Below the pieces are notes generated by a model. It had not been told where the DNA came from and did no database searches. It saw only the letters and a list, made by a program, of their open reading frames with translations. A stretch of 64,000 bases of DNA from positions 1 through 64,000 of the forward strand of contig NZ_AKJT01000025.1 in NCBI RefSeq assembly GCF_000282195.1, written 5' to 3'. A program made the translations under genes and the position numbers. Below are positions 54,765-64,000 of the stretch, one piece after another (within the stretch, counting starts at the first letter, position 1; every line of letters begins with the position of its first letter). The stretch is from Pseudomonas sp. GM18 (GTDB lineage: Bacteria; Pseudomonadota; Gammaproteobacteria; Pseudomonadales; Pseudomonadaceae).

Positions 54765-55270
54765 AGCTCCACCAACAGGCAGTGCTCGTAGGCTTGCGCC
54801 ATGTAGCGTTTGATCGTGCGTTCCGACACCCGCAGGCGTTCGGCAATTTGCTGGTAGCTCAAGCCTTCCAGCTGACTCCAGAGAAACGCCCGCCGCACCG
54901 CCGTCGGCAGTCCGTCGAGTAATTCGTCCAGGGCTTGCAGGGCTTCCAGCAGCAGCCAGCGCTGCTCGGGTGACGGCACACTGCCTTCAGGCAGAGAGGC
55001 CAGGGCATTCAAATAGGCCTGCTCAAGGCTACGACGCTGATAGAAGTTGCTCAGCAGTCGCTTGCCCACAGTCAGCAGATAGGCGCGGGGCTCCTGCAAA
55101 TCGGAAATCCGTTGAGAGCTGGCGAGCAAGCGCAGGAACGTATCTTGACTGAGGTCCGCCGCATCACAAGCGTTGCCCATGCGCCGCCTCAACCAGCCTT
55201 CAAGCCAGCCACGGTGATCGCGGTACAGGTCATGGAGGGTTTGCTCCTTCGGCATCGCTGCATCACTCAT
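54761..55270 (-). CDS. fecI: ECF sigma factor FecI-type
   Basis: This 169-residue protein has region 2 (LHDLYRDHRGWLEGWLRRRMGNACDAADLSQDTFLRLL) and region 4 (WSQLEGLSYQQIAERLRVSERTIKRYMAQAY). It would direct transcription of the receptor gene on iron limitation. A promoter with an overlapping Fur-like site lies upstream. Confidence 0.92.
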   Translation of the reverse strand: MSDAAMPKEQTLHDLYRDHRGWLEGWLRRRMGNACDAADLSQDTFLRLLASSQRISDLQEPRAYLLTVGKRLLSNFYQRRSLEQAYLNALASLPEGSVPSPEQRWLLLEALQALDELLDGLPTAVRRAFLWSQLEGLSYQQIAERLRVSERTIKRYMAQAYEHCLLVEL

Positions 55271-55299
55271 CTCAAGAGCCCTGTACCAAGGAGTTATCG

Positions 55300-55328
55300 T
55301 AAATGAGAGTGATTCTAATTAATGTCAA
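55300..55328 (-). promoter_or_regulatory. fecI promoter with overlapping Fur-like site
   Basis: TTGACA (55328-55323), 17 bp, CATTTA on the minus strand. The spacer holds AATTAGAATCACTCTCATTT, close to the Fur consensus. Confidence 0.65.
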
Positions 55329-55416
55329 TGCCGTGAACCAAGTCCTTTGTGCATCGGGCGTGCAAAAAGGTAGAGGCGGGAAGACGCGAGAGGAGAAAAA
55401 ACCAAATTTCAGACAC

Positions 55417-55445
55417 AAAAAACCCCGGTCTTTCGACCAGGGTCT
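55417..55445 (-). terminator. Terminator of the tRNA operon
   Basis: Minus-strand stem CCCTGGTC-GAAA-GACCGGGG followed by six T. Confidence 0.85.
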
Positions 55446-55528
55446 TTGCTATCGACTCGAAGTAGACACTGGCTATACCAGCGCTTTCTTCGTAGCTCCA
55501 AGGCGTTCAGTGGGCCTTGAGGCAGATA

Positions 55529-55605
55529 TGGCGCAGCGGACGGGACTCGAACCCGCGACCCCCGGCGTGACAGGCCGGTATTCTAACCGACTGAACTACC
55601 GCTGC
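55529..55605 (-). tRNA. tRNA-Asp (GTC), copy 1
   Basis: A 77-nt cloverleaf with encoded CCA; anticodon stem/loop CCGGC-CTGTCAC-GCCGG. Confidence 0.95.
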
Positions 55606-55711
55606 GTATCGCTTTGAGCTGACGCTCAAGTAACTCGTCTGATTGAAAGCTTCGAGACTTTTCAATCTCGCTTTTCAATCTCAAGTCAGGGTAAACCTGA
55701 CTCGGAAAATA

Positions 55712-55788
55712 TGGCGCAGCGGACGGGACTCGAACCCGCGACCCCCGGCGTGACAGGCCGGTATTCTAACCGACTGAACTACCGCTGC
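55712..55788 (-). tRNA. tRNA-Asp (GTC), copy 2
   Basis: Identical in sequence to copy 1, 106 bp away in the same orientation. Confidence 0.95.
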
Positions 55789-55842
55789 GCGTCGGTGGAG
55801 GCTTTTCAGCTTCCCTCTTGCTTACACAAGAGTCTCAAGAGT

Positions 55843-55918
55843 TGGTGGGTGATGACGGGATCGAACCGCCGACATTCTGCTTGTAAGGCAGACGCTCTCC
55901 CAGCTGAGCTAATCACCC
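55843..55918 (-). tRNA. tRNA-Val (TAC)
   Basis: A 76-nt cloverleaf with encoded CCA; anticodon stem/loop TCTGC-CTTACAA-GCAGA. First gene of the operon. Confidence 0.95.
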
Positions 55919-55939
55919 TTTGCATCTCTGAGGCCGCGA

Positions 55940-55968
55940 AATTTACGCAGGTACCGAAGCTAAGTCAA
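55940..55968 (-). promoter_or_regulatory. Promoter of the tRNA-Val/Asp/Asp operon
   Basis: TTGACT, 17 bp, TAAATT on the minus strand, followed by a GC-rich discriminator (TCGCGGCC) as in stringently controlled stable-RNA promoters. Confidence 0.78.
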
Positions 55969-56085
55969 TACCCCGCTTGAAGTTTTTCTAAAAAAGACAA
56001 AATCGTGTCATTCCGGACGAAGTCGACAACCGTCAGACCGCTTCAGTCGGATCGCCGCCCGGAGCAAGCCCGCCCCCACACTGGG

Positions 56086-56862
56086 TTACTCGCTGTAAAT
56101 CATCTTCTTGGTCATACCACCATCGACCACAAACTCCTGGCCCGTGACGAAACCAGCGTTCTTCGACAGCAACCAGGCCACCATCGCCGCCACGTCTTCG
56201 ACGGTCCCTACCCTGCCCGCCGGATGCTGCGCATGATCGGCGTCAGTCAGCGGTTCGGCGCGCCGTGCCGCTGGATCCCGCGCATCGATCCAGCCGGGGC
56301 TGACCGCATTGACGCGAATCTCCGGTCCAAGACTGATGGCCAAGGCGTGAGTCAGGGCCAACAGACCGCCCTTGCTCGCCGCATAAGCCTCTGTGTCGGG
56401 TTCCGACTGCGCGGCGCGGGTCGAGGCCAGGTTGACGATGGCGCCGCTGTGAGCGCGCAGATACGGCGCACAGTGCTTGGCCAACAGCATCGGCCCACTG
56501 AGGTTCACCGCCAGCACCCGATTCCAGTAGGCCAGGTCGAGGCTTTCCAGGGTGATGTTGTGCGGATCGGCCACTGCCGCATTGCACACCAACGCATCCA
56601 GACGCCCGAACTGCCCCAGCACCTCGGCCACACCCAGCGCCACCTGCGCTTCATTCGCGACGTCCATGGCGATGAACCAGGCGTTTTCGCCGAGCACCTT
56701 CGCCACTTTCGATCCGCGCTCCCGATCCAGATCCGTCAGCACCACCTGCCAGCCTTCGCTGATCAGCCAGGCCGCAATACCCAGGCCAATGCCGCGCGCG
56801 GCACCGGTGACCAGCGCGACGCGGCCATGAGTGCCCGTGGCCGGCGACGACAACTCGATCAC
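56086..56862 (-). CDS. Short-chain dehydrogenase/reductase
   Basis: This 258-residue protein has [16 protein letters not shown] (TGxxxGIG cofactor motif), NAAVADP, Ser in NLASTRAA and YAASKGG (YxxxK). It is a classical SDR; substrate unknown. It overlaps metZ by 4 bp, a fixed pairing that may indicate coexpression. Confidence 0.9.
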   Translation of the reverse strand: MIELSSPATGTHGRVALVTGAARGIGLGIAAWLISEGWQVVLTDLDRERGSKVAKVLGENAWFIAMDVANEAQVALGVAEVLGQFGRLDALVCNAAVADPHNITLESLDLAYWNRVLAVNLSGPMLLAKHCAPYLRAHSGAIVNLASTRAAQSEPDTEAYAASKGGLLALTHALAISLGPEIRVNAVSPGWIDARDPAARRAEPLTDADHAQHPAGRVGTVEDVAAMVAWLLSKNAGFVTGQEFVVDGGMTKKMIYSE

Positions 56863-58070
56863 AAGGCAGCCAACCCGCGCGCCAGATCGGTTTGCAGGTC
56901 TGCCACGTCTTCCAGACCGACCGCAATGCGGATCAGGCTGTCACGGATCCCCGCCGCCTCACGCTCTTGCGGCGCCAGACGGCCGTGAGAAGTAGTGCTC
57001 GGGTGCGTGATGGTGGTTTTGCTGTCGCCCAGGTTGGCGGTGATGGAGATCAGGCGAGTCGCATCGATAAAGCGCCAGGCGCCCTCTTTGCCGCCCTTGA
57101 CCTCGAAACTCACGACCGCACCGAAGCCCTTCTGCTGACGCTGGGCCAGTTCGTGCTGCGGATGGCTCTTGAGGCCGGCGTAATGGACTTTCTCGATGCC
57201 GTCCTGCTGCTCCAGCCACTCGGCCAGTTGCTGGGCATTGGCGCAATGCGCCTTCATGCGCAGGCTCAGCGTTTCCAGGCCCTTGAGGAAAATCCAGGCA
57301 TTGAACGGACTCAGGGTCGGCCCGGCGGTACGCAGGAAACCGACGACTTCTTTCATCTGCTCGCTGCGACCCGCCACGACACCACCCATGCAACGACCCT
57401 GGCCGTCGATGAACTTGGTCGCCGAGTGCACGACGATGTCCGCGCCCAGCTTCAGTGGCTGCTGCAGCGCAGGCGTGCAGAAGCAGTTGTCGACCACCAG
57501 CATCGCGCCCTTGGCGTGAGCAATTTCCGACAGCGCGGTGATGTCCACCAGCTCGGCCAGCGGGTTGGACGGCGATTCAACGAAGAGCAGTTTGGTGTTG
57601 GCCTTGATCGCTGCATCCCAGCCGGACAAGTCCGCCAGCGCTACGTAATCGACTTCAATGCCAAAGCGCTTGAAATACTTCTCAAACAGGCTGATGGTCG
57701 AGCCGAACACGCTGCGCGACACCAGCACGTGATCGCCGGCACTGCACAGGCTCATTACCACCGCCATGATCGCGGCCATGCCAGTTGCCGTGGCCACGGC
57801 TTGCTCGGCACTTTCCAGCGCGGCAATGCGCTCTTCAAACGCGCGCACGGTCGGGTTGGTGTAGCGCGAGTAAACGTTGCCCGGCACTTCACCGGCAAAA
57901 CGTGCAGCCGCGTCGGCGGCGGTACGAAATACGTAGCTGGAAGTGAAGAACATCGGATCACCGTGTTCGCCTTCCGGCGTGCGGTGCTGACCGGCGCGTA
58001 CGGCCAGGGTATCGAACGCTACGCCTTCGAGGTCGCTGTCCAGCCGACCGGCATCCCAATCCTGACTCAT
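56859..58070 (-). CDS. metZ: O-succinylhomoserine sulfhydrylase
   Basis: This 403-residue PLP enzyme has [40 protein letters not shown], and [15 protein letters not shown] with the PLP-binding Lys. It makes homocysteine from O-succinylhomoserine and sulfide in methionine synthesis. Position next to purF is the typical Pseudomonas order. Confidence 0.93.
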   Translation of the reverse strand: MSQDWDAGRLDSDLEGVAFDTLAVRAGQHRTPEGEHGDPMFFTSSYVFRTAADAAARFAGEVPGNVYSRYTNPTVRAFEERIAALESAEQAVATATGMAAIMAVVMSLCSAGDHVLVSRSVFGSTISLFEKYFKRFGIEVDYVALADLSGWDAAIKANTKLLFVESPSNPLAELVDITALSEIAHAKGAMLVVDNCFCTPALQQPLKLGADIVVHSATKFIDGQGRCMGGVVAGRSEQMKEVVGFLRTAGPTLSPFNAWIFLKGLETLSLRMKAHCANAQQLAEWLEQQDGIEKVHYAGLKSHPQHELAQRQQKGFGAVVSFEVKGGKEGAWRFIDATRLISITANLGDSKTTITHPSTTSHGRLAPQEREAAGIRDSLIRIAVGLEDVADLQTDLARGLAAL

Positions 58071-58111
58071 GCTGTCACTCCTTGCCTTGCTCTTTATTTA
58101 GTAGATACAAA

Positions 58112-58131
58112 ACCGGCCCCTCAGGGCCGGT
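58112..58131 (-). terminator. Terminator after purF
   Basis: A perfect 8-bp stem accggccc/gggccggt with loop ctca, then TTTTG on the minus strand. Confidence 0.8.
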
Positions 58132-58137
58132 AGTTAC

Positions 58138-59643
58138 TCAGTTGTTGTACAGATCAATGATCGCACTGACTGCCTGGGTCTTGACCTTGGAGGCATCGTT
58201 ACGTGCCTGCTCGATCTTGTTCAGGTAAGCCTCGTCGACGTCGCCGGTGACGTACTGGCCGTCGAACACCGCGCAATCGAACTTGTCGATCTTGATCTTG
58301 CCGCCACCGACCGCTTCGATCAAGTCAGGCAGGTCCTGATAGATCAACCAGTCAGCGCCGATCAGGTCAGCCACGTCCTGAGTCGAACGGTTGTGGGCGA
58401 TCAGCTCGTGAGCGCTCGGCATGTCGATGCCATAGACGTTCGGGTAACGCACGGCCGGTGCCGCGGAGCAGAAGTAGACGTTCTTGGCGCCGGCTTCGCG
58501 AGCCATCTGGATGATCTGCTTGCAGGTGGTGCCGCGAACGATGGAGTCGTCCACCAGCATCACGTTCTTGCCGCGGAATTCCAGTTCGATGGCGTTGAGT
58601 TTCTGGCGTACGGATTTTTTCCGCGCAGCCTGACCCGGCATGATGAAGGTCCGACCGATGTAGCGGTTCTTCACGAAGCCTTCGCGGAACTTGACGCCCA
58701 AGTGGTTCGCCAGTTCCAGGGCCGCGGTGCGGCTGGTGTCCGGAATCGGGATGACCACGTCAATGTCGTGGTCCGGACGCTCGCGCAGGATCTTCTCGGC
58801 CAGCTTCTCGCCCATGCGCAGACGGGCCTTGTAAACCGAAACGCCGTCGATGATCGAGTCCGGACGCGCCAGGTAGACGTGTTCGAAGATGCACGGGGTC
58901 AGCGACGGGTTGGTCGCGCACTGACGGGTGTGCAGCTTGCCGTCTTCAGTAATGTAGACCGCTTCGCCCGGTGCCAGGTCGCGAATCAGGGTGAAACCGA
59001 GCACGTCCAGCGAAACGCTTTCGGAGGCGATCATGTACTCGACGCCTTCGTCAGTGTGACGCTGACCGAAGACGATCGGGCGGATGCCGTGCGGATCGCG
59101 GAAACCGACGATGCCGTAACCGGTCACCATCGCCACGACCGCGTAACCACCGACGCAACGGTTGTGCACGTCGGTGACGGCCGCGAACACGTCTTCTTCA
59201 GTCGGCTGCAACTTGCCACGCTGGGCCAGCTCGTGTGCGAACACGTTGAGCAGCACTTCCGAATCGGAGTTGGTGTTGACGTGGCGCAGGTCAGATTCGT
59301 AAATCTCCTTGGCCAATTGTTCAACGTTGGTCAGGTTACCGTTGTGCGCCAGGGTGATGCCGTACGGCGAGTTGACGTAAAACGGTTGAGCTTCGGCCGA
59401 GGTCGAGCTGCCCGCGGTCGGATAACGCACATGGCCAATGCCCATGTGGCCGACCAGGCGCTGCATGTGACGCTGGTGGAACACGTCACGCACCAGGCCA
59501 TTGTCCTTGCGCAGGAATAACCGGCCATCGTGGCTGGTCACGATACCGGCAGCGTCCTGGCCGCGGTGCTGGAGGACGGTTAGCGCGTCATACAGCGCCT
59601 GATTGACGTTCGACTTACCGACGATACCGACGATGCCACACAT
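58138..59643 (-). CDS. purF: Amidophosphoribosyltransferase
   Basis: This 501-residue protein starts [11 protein letters not shown]; Cys2 becomes the N-terminal nucleophile of the glutaminase half. The PRPP motif [13 protein letters not shown] lies near residue 365. It catalyses the first step of purine synthesis. The true start is ATG 59643, not 59652, because Cys must follow Met. Confidence 0.97.
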   Translation of the reverse strand: MCGIVGIVGKSNVNQALYDALTVLQHRGQDAAGIVTSHDGRLFLRKDNGLVRDVFHQRHMQRLVGHMGIGHVRYPTAGSSTSAEAQPFYVNSPYGITLAHNGNLTNVEQLAKEIYESDLRHVNTNSDSEVLLNVFAHELAQRGKLQPTEEDVFAAVTDVHNRCVGGYAVVAMVTGYGIVGFRDPHGIRPIVFGQRHTDEGVEYMIASESVSLDVLGFTLIRDLAPGEAVYITEDGKLHTRQCATNPSLTPCIFEHVYLARPDSIIDGVSVYKARLRMGEKLAEKILRERPDHDIDVVIPIPDTSRTAALELANHLGVKFREGFVKNRYIGRTFIMPGQAARKKSVRQKLNAIELEFRGKNVMLVDDSIVRGTTCKQIIQMAREAGAKNVYFCSAAPAVRYPNVYGIDMPSAHELIAHNRSTQDVADLIGADWLIYQDLPDLIEAVGGGKIKIDKFDCAVFDGQYVTGDVDEAYLNKIEQARNDASKVKTQAVSAIIDLYNN

Positions 59644-59684
59644 GCGACGCAACCCCTACTTAATGGATCTGAACTGAACACAAC

Positions 59685-60245
59685 TCACTGAGGCGTTTTG
59701 GCCGTCGGCAAGAGGTGCTCCTTGAACGGAATATCAGCGGGTACGCTGATTCCGCTGGCAAGCCACTGACTGCTCCACCCGAGGATCAGGTTTTTGGACC
59801 AATCTGCGACCAATAGAAATTTTGGCACGAGCTGTGACTCTTGCCACCACCCGTCCTGCTGTACCGGCCCCAGGCTCAACAGCCCGACCGCCACGACCAC
59901 CAGCAACGCGCCACGCGCCGCGCCGAAGGCCATGCCGAGGAATCGATCGGTCCCGGATAGCCCGGTGACGCGAACCAACTCGCCGATAAGATAATTGATC
60001 ATTGCGCCTACGATTAAAGTGGCGACAAACATGATGGCACAGCCCGTGATCACACGAGCCGACGGTGTTGCAATGTATCCGCCGAGGTACTCGGACAATG
60101 AGCCACCGAACATCCAGGCAACGACTCCTGCGATGATCCAGGTCAGCAGCGAGAGTGCTTCCTTGACGAAGCCGCGGCTCAGACTGATCAAAGCGGAGAT
60201 GGCGATGATTGCAACGATCGCCCAGTCAACCCAGGTAAATGGCAC
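59685..60245 (-). CDS. cvpA: CvpA family membrane protein
   Basis: This 186-residue protein begins MPFTWVDWAIVAIIAISALISLSRGFVKE, with four membrane segments. CvpA is needed for colicin V production and envelope functions, and is commonly cotranscribed with purF. Confidence 0.93.
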   Translation of the reverse strand: MPFTWVDWAIVAIIAISALISLSRGFVKEALSLLTWIIAGVVAWMFGGSLSEYLGGYIATPSARVITGCAIMFVATLIVGAMINYLIGELVRVTGLSGTDRFLGMAFGAARGALLVVVAVGLLSLGPVQQDGWWQESQLVPKFLLVADWSKNLILGWSSQWLASGISVPADIPFKEHLLPTAKTPQ

Positions 60246-60343
60246 AGTGCAGCCTACAGACAGATGAGGCGGCGCATTTTAGCAGAGCCCATGGCTGTCG
60301 GTAAGCTGAGATTGTCAGTGCTTTTCAAATCAGGGCGATAGAT

Positions 60344-61006
60344 TTAGCCGCGCTCAGGCTGGAAACGCACCACAAAACCCTTGAGGTTCTGCTGGCGACT
60401 CAACAAGTCACGTAGACGATCAGCTTCTGCACGCTCGATCAGCGGCCCGACGAACACCCGATTTTTGCCATCGGAGGAACGGATATAGGCGTTATAGCCT
60501 TGGCTGCGCAGGGTTTTCTGCAAACTTTCAGCGCTCTCGCGGCTCGACAGGCTGGCCAGTTGCACCGACCAGCTGACCGACAGGCCATTGGCATCGACGC
60601 GACTTGGGGTAGCGACCGGCTTGGCCGGTGCGACCGCAATTGGCTGGGCAGGTGCCGGTACAGGCTTGGCTACTGGCGCAGGAGGCGGAGTGACCGGTTT
60701 GGCAGCCGACGGCGCTGGCGCCACGGGAGCTGTTGGCGCAATCGGTGTCGACGGCACTTGCTGCTCGGCAATTTCGTCGTCGCTTGGCACAGGCTCTTGC
60801 GGCAATGCCTGCGGCTCAGGCACCGCCACCGGCTCGATCTGCACTTGCGGCACCGAGGGGGCGTGCGGCGCAGCAGGCGCGTCGACCGTTACCTGGCGCT
60901 GTTCATCCTGACGGGAAAACAGCATCGGCAGGAAAATCACCGCCAGCGCCACCAGCACCAGGGCGCCGACCATGCGCTGCTTGTACGCCTTATCCAGCAA
61001 AGCCAT
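60344..61006 (-). CDS. dedD: SPOR domain cell-division protein (DedD-like)
   Basis: This 220-residue protein has one N-terminal membrane segment (MVGALVLVALAVIFLPML), a Pro/Ala-rich linker (about 60-140) and a C-terminal SPOR domain (SWSVQLASLSSRESAESLQ... GFVVRFQPE) that binds denuded septal glycan. GGAGG precedes ATG 61006. It overlaps folC by 17 bp. Confidence 0.92.
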   Translation of the reverse strand: MALLDKAYKQRMVGALVLVALAVIFLPMLFSRQDEQRQVTVDAPAAPHAPSVPQVQIEPVAVPEPQALPQEPVPSDDEIAEQQVPSTPIAPTAPVAPAPSAAKPVTPPPAPVAKPVPAPAQPIAVAPAKPVATPSRVDANGLSVSWSVQLASLSSRESAESLQKTLRSQGYNAYIRSSDGKNRVFVGPLIERAEADRLRDLLSRQQNLKGFVVRFQPERG

Positions 61007-62297
61007 TTGCCGCTTCCTCCGTGGAGTGCCGGGCCAGCCATTCAAGGGCCTCGGCGACACAATAAAATGATCCGAACAACAGAATCTCGTCGTCGCTCGT
61101 CGCCTGCGCGCACTGCCCTTCCAGGGCGGCGGCCACGCTGCCATAAGACGTTACCGAAGCGCCAAGGTTCTGCAACGCCGCGTGCAACTGAGCAACCGGT
61201 CGCGCTCGCGGCGAATCCAGCGGCGCGACGGCCCAATGCTGGACACTAGCATTCAATTCACCGACAACACCATCCAGGTCCTTGTCCGCCAACAACCCGA
61301 ACACCGCCAGACGCTTGCCGGCCGGCGGTCGGCTGGCCAGACGCCGAGCCAGATATTCTGCCGCGTGAGGGTTGTGCCCTACGTCCAGCAGCAGATTCAG
61401 ACGCTTGCCCTGCCAGTCGATCTGACGACGATCAAGACGACCGACGACCCGCGTCGCTTTCAACGCTTCAATAATCTGCGCATCCACCCAAGGCAAACCG
61501 AGCAGCAGGTAAGCCTGCAACGCCAGTGCGGCGTTTTCCATTGGCAGATCGAGCAATGGCAGATCGTGCAATTCGACCGCACGCCCTTGGGCATCAACGC
61601 CGCGCCATTGCCAGTTGTGATCGGTGATACCGAGGTCAAAATCGCGCCCACGCAGGAAAAACGGGCAACTGAGCTCGCGCGCCTTATCCAGCAGAGGTTG
61701 AGGAGGATTCAGATCGCCGCACAGCGCAGGCGCGCCCTGGCGGAAGATCCCGGCCTTTTCGAAGGCCACGGATTCGCGGGTATCACCCAGGTAATCCGCG
61801 TGATCGACGCCAATACTGGTGACCAGCGCGATATCGGCATCCACCACGTTGACCGTGTCCAGACGCCCGCCCAGGCCGACTTCCAGCACCACCGCATCGA
61901 GACCGGCCTGTTGAAACAGCCAGAACGCCGCCAGGGTGCCCATTTCGAAGTAAGTCAGGGATGTTTCGCCGCGGCCCGCCTCGACCGCGGCAAAAGCTTC
62001 GCACAGCTGCGCGTCAGTGGCTTCGACGCCATTGACCTGCACCCGCTCGTTGTAACGCAGCAGGTGCGGAGAATTGTAGACACCCACGTTCAGGCCCTGC
62101 GTCCGCAGCAATGAAGCCACGAATGCGCAGGTAGACCCTTTGCCGTTGGTGCCGGTGACCGTGATCACCCGAGGCGCCGGCTTGCCCAGTCCCATGCGGG
62201 ACGCTACCTGTTGCGAACGCTCCAGCCCCATGTCGATGGCCGAAGGATGCAACTGTTCAAGGTAGGCGAGCCACTCGCCAAGGGTGCGCTCGATCAT
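60990..62297 (-). CDS. folC: Folylpolyglutamate synthase / dihydrofolate synthase
   Basis: This 435-residue Mur-ligase-type protein has [16 protein letters not shown] (P-loop), [16 protein letters not shown] and [16 protein letters not shown]. It adds glutamate to folates. It overlaps accD by 4 bp. Confidence 0.95.
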   Translation of the reverse strand: MIERTLGEWLAYLEQLHPSAIDMGLERSQQVASRMGLGKPAPRVITVTGTNGKGSTCAFVASLLRTQGLNVGVYNSPHLLRYNERVQVNGVEATDAQLCEAFAAVEAGRGETSLTYFEMGTLAAFWLFQQAGLDAVVLEVGLGGRLDTVNVVDADIALVTSIGVDHADYLGDTRESVAFEKAGIFRQGAPALCGDLNPPQPLLDKARELSCPFFLRGRDFDLGITDHNWQWRGVDAQGRAVELHDLPLLDLPMENAALALQAYLLLGLPWVDAQIIEALKATRVVGRLDRRQIDWQGKRLNLLLDVGHNPHAAEYLARRLASRPPAGKRLAVFGLLADKDLDGVVGELNASVQHWAVAPLDSPRARPVAQLHAALQNLGASVTSYGSVAAALEGQCAQATSDDEILLFGSFYCVAEALEWLARHSTEEAANGFAG

Positions 62298-63214
62298 AGG
62301 TTCGCAGGTACCGGTGGGACCACGATTGGCTCGACAGGCGCGGCGACGAATTTAGGCGTCGGCTTGCCGGTCAGTTGTGCCAGCAGGTTGCCCAGACGTG
62401 GACGCAGTTCCTGACGAGGGATGATCATGTCGATCGCGCCGTGCTCCAGCAGGAACTCGCTGCGCTGGAAGCCTTCCGGCAGTTTTTCGCGAACGGTTTG
62501 CTCGATCACGCGCGGACCGGCGAAACCGATCAGGGCTTTCGGCTCACCGACGATCACGTCGCCGAGCATCGCCAGGCTGGCGGAAACACCGCCGTAGACC
62601 GGATCGGTCAGTACCGAGATGAACGGAATGCCTTCTTCGCGCAGACGTGCCAGCACCGCGGAGGTCTTGGCCATTTGCATCAGGGAGATCAGCGCTTCCT
62701 GCATCCGTGCACCACCGGAAGCGGAGAAGCAGATCATCGGGCAACGGTTTTCCAGGGCGTAGTTGGCGGCGCGCACAAAGCGCTCACCGACGATGGCGCC
62801 CATCGAGCCACCCATGAAGGAGAATTCGAAAGCCGACACCACGACCGGCATGCCCAGCAAGGTACCGCTCATGGAGATCAGTGCGTCTTTTTCGCCGGTC
62901 TGCTTTTGCGCAGCGGTCAGGCGATCCTTGTACTTCTTGCCGTCGCGGAACTTCAGACGGTCAACCGGCTCCAGGTCCGCGCCCAGTTCGGCACGACCTT
63001 CAGCGTCGAGGAAGATGTCGATACGGGCGCGTGCGCCGATACGCATGTGGTGGTTGCACTTGGGGCAAACGTCCAGGGTCTTTTCCAGTTCCGGACGATA
63101 CAGCACCGCCTCGCAAGACGGGCATTTGTGCCACAGACCTTCAGGCACCGAGCTCTTCTTGACCTCGGAACGCATGATCGAAGGGATCAGTTTGTCTACT
63201 AACCAGTTGCTCAT
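62294..63214 (-). CDS. accD: Acetyl-CoA carboxylase carboxyltransferase beta subunit
   Basis: This 306-residue protein begins [20 protein letters not shown] and has the zinc finger [11 protein letters not shown] with CPKCNHH, then [28 protein letters not shown] and [18 protein letters not shown]. It forms the carboxyltransferase with AccA for malonyl-CoA synthesis. Confidence 0.96.
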   Translation of the reverse strand: MSNWLVDKLIPSIMRSEVKKSSVPEGLWHKCPSCEAVLYRPELEKTLDVCPKCNHHMRIGARARIDIFLDAEGRAELGADLEPVDRLKFRDGKKYKDRLTAAQKQTGEKDALISMSGTLLGMPVVVSAFEFSFMGGSMGAIVGERFVRAANYALENRCPMICFSASGGARMQEALISLMQMAKTSAVLARLREEGIPFISVLTDPVYGGVSASLAMLGDVIVGEPKALIGFAGPRVIEQTVREKLPEGFQRSEFLLEHGAIDMIIPRQELRPRLGNLLAQLTGKPTPKFVAAPVEPIVVPPVPANL

Positions 63215-63425
63215 GCTTTCTTTCTCCAGTACCGGCGGCCCGAACGCTCTGGTTCGCAGCCCCGCGTATGCCCTTGAGCTAAATTCATGTGTGTAGCGAT
63301 GATCGATGGATTGCCGGGTCAGCGAGACGCGACCTGCGTACAACCCAAAAATTCTCAGCCATGCCTGCTTTGTGCAGGTGCACCTCTTTTGTACAGAGCA
63401 GTGGACGGCGGCAGTCTGCCAGCCG

Positions 63426-64000
63426 TCACATCAACGACGTGCTACCGCGTACCGCTTTGATGAATGCCTGAATCTTTGCGTGATCCTTGATGCCCCTGCT
63501 CGCCTCTACCCCGCCGCTGACGTCCACCGCGTAAGGCCGAACCCGGGCAATCGCCTCGGCGACGTTGTCTGGTGTCAAGCCACCCGCCAGGATGATCGGC
63601 TTGCTCAAGCCTTGCGGTATCAGTGACCAGTCGAAGGCCTCACCGGTTCCACCGGGAACACCTTCGACATAGGTGTCGAGCAAAATACCGCTGGCGCTTG
63701 GGTATGCATCACAAGCTGCCGCGATGTCATCACCGGCCTTGACCCGCAATGCCTTGATGTACGGCCGGTGCCAGCCTTCACAATCAGCGGCGGTTTCATC
63801 GCCATGGAACTGCAACAGGTCCAGCGGCACGGCGTCGAGGATTTCCCCCAACTCGCAACGGCTGGCATTGACGAACAAACCCACGGTGGTCACGAACGGC
63901 GGCAAGGCCTCGATGATCGCCCTCGCCTGCTGGAACGTCACGGCCCGCGGGCTTTTGGCGTAGAACACAAATCCGATGGCATCGGCCCCGGCCTCAACCG
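63426..64000 (-). CDS. trpF: Phosphoribosylanthranilate isomerase (partial, N-terminus outside window)
   Basis: The frame is open to the window edge. It has [47 protein letters not shown] and [14 protein letters not shown], all TrpF signatures. It acts in tryptophan synthesis. About 15-20 N-terminal residues are missing. Confidence 0.95.
   Translation of the reverse strand, partial: VEAGADAIGFVFYAKSPRAVTFQQARAIIEALPPFVTTVGLFVNASRCELGEILDAVPLDLLQFHGDETAADCEGWHRPYIKALRVKAGDDIAAACDAYPSASGILLDTYVEGVPGGTGEAFDWSLIPQGLSKPIILAGGLTPDNVAEAIARVRPYAVDVSGGVEASRGIKDHAKIQAFIKAVRGSTSLM

Noticed and set aside
56892..58133. 413-residue plus-strand ORF
   Set aside because: Antisense shadow of metZ.

Overview
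The window comes from a Pseudomonas chromosome, most likely the P. fluorescens group. The right flank has the Pseudomonas gene order trpF-accD-folC-dedD-cvpA-purF-metZ, preceded by a tRNA-Asp/tRNA-Val cluster and a FecI/FecR/TonB-receptor iron-uptake unit. No database was searched; all calls come from reading the sequence.

Layout. 1-1159: chromosome (a repetitive Gly-rich exported protein and a CigR-like protein). 1160-49755: a complete-looking prophage of about 48.6 kb in tRNA-Val(GAC), bounded by perfect 76-bp direct repeats (attL 1160-1235, attR 49680-49755). 49707-64000: chromosome (tRNA-Val, a PuuB-like oxidase, siderophore receptor/FecR/FecI, three tRNAs, SDR, metZ, purF, cvpA, dedD, folC, accD, partial trpF).

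The prophage is a mosaic temperate myovirus: lambda-type head genes (Nu1/A/W/B/C/D/E/FII-like) joined to a Mu-type contractile tail (sheath, tube, tape measure with tail lysozyme, gp43-gp48 baseplate proteins). On the minus strand, from right to left, come the PR-driven genes (Cro, Rha, DnaT-type replication protein with a candidate origin, P, VRR-NUC, a second tyrosine recombinase, a DUF1133 Q-like protein), a phage tRNA(CAU), holins, terminase, head, tail, fibre, a membrane-protein moron, GH19 lysin and nested Rz/Rz1. The lysogeny switch lies at 34844-36456: CI with three operators on the cro side and two on the far side, all with an ACCG-centre-CGGT core spaced 24-25 bp. A plus-strand early operon with a boxA-like site runs from about 36456 to the excisionase and integrase.

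The stand-out system is a diversity-generating retroelement (DGR) inside that early operon. It has one template repeat (40819-40923), a DGR-type reverse transcriptase (40859-42019), an Avd-like helical-bundle protein (40291-40647) and three target genes (37144-37623, 38955-39548, 39626-40237). Each target ends in a variable repeat that differs from the template almost only at template adenines (50 A substitutions in total, one non-A change). The targets have no signal peptides and are not next to the tail fibre, unlike the phage tropism-switching paradigm. All three variable repeats are followed by TATTTAATCC, which is absent after the template.

Other points: a -1 frameshift site in the tail assembly gene, a cluster of GTTACC motifs at the small terminase gene (candidate packaging site), a phage-borne initiator-like tRNA, two morons, a missed 53-codon gene coupled to cI, a 17-codon mini-gene, and repeated hairpin-plus-Shine-Dalgarno cassettes.
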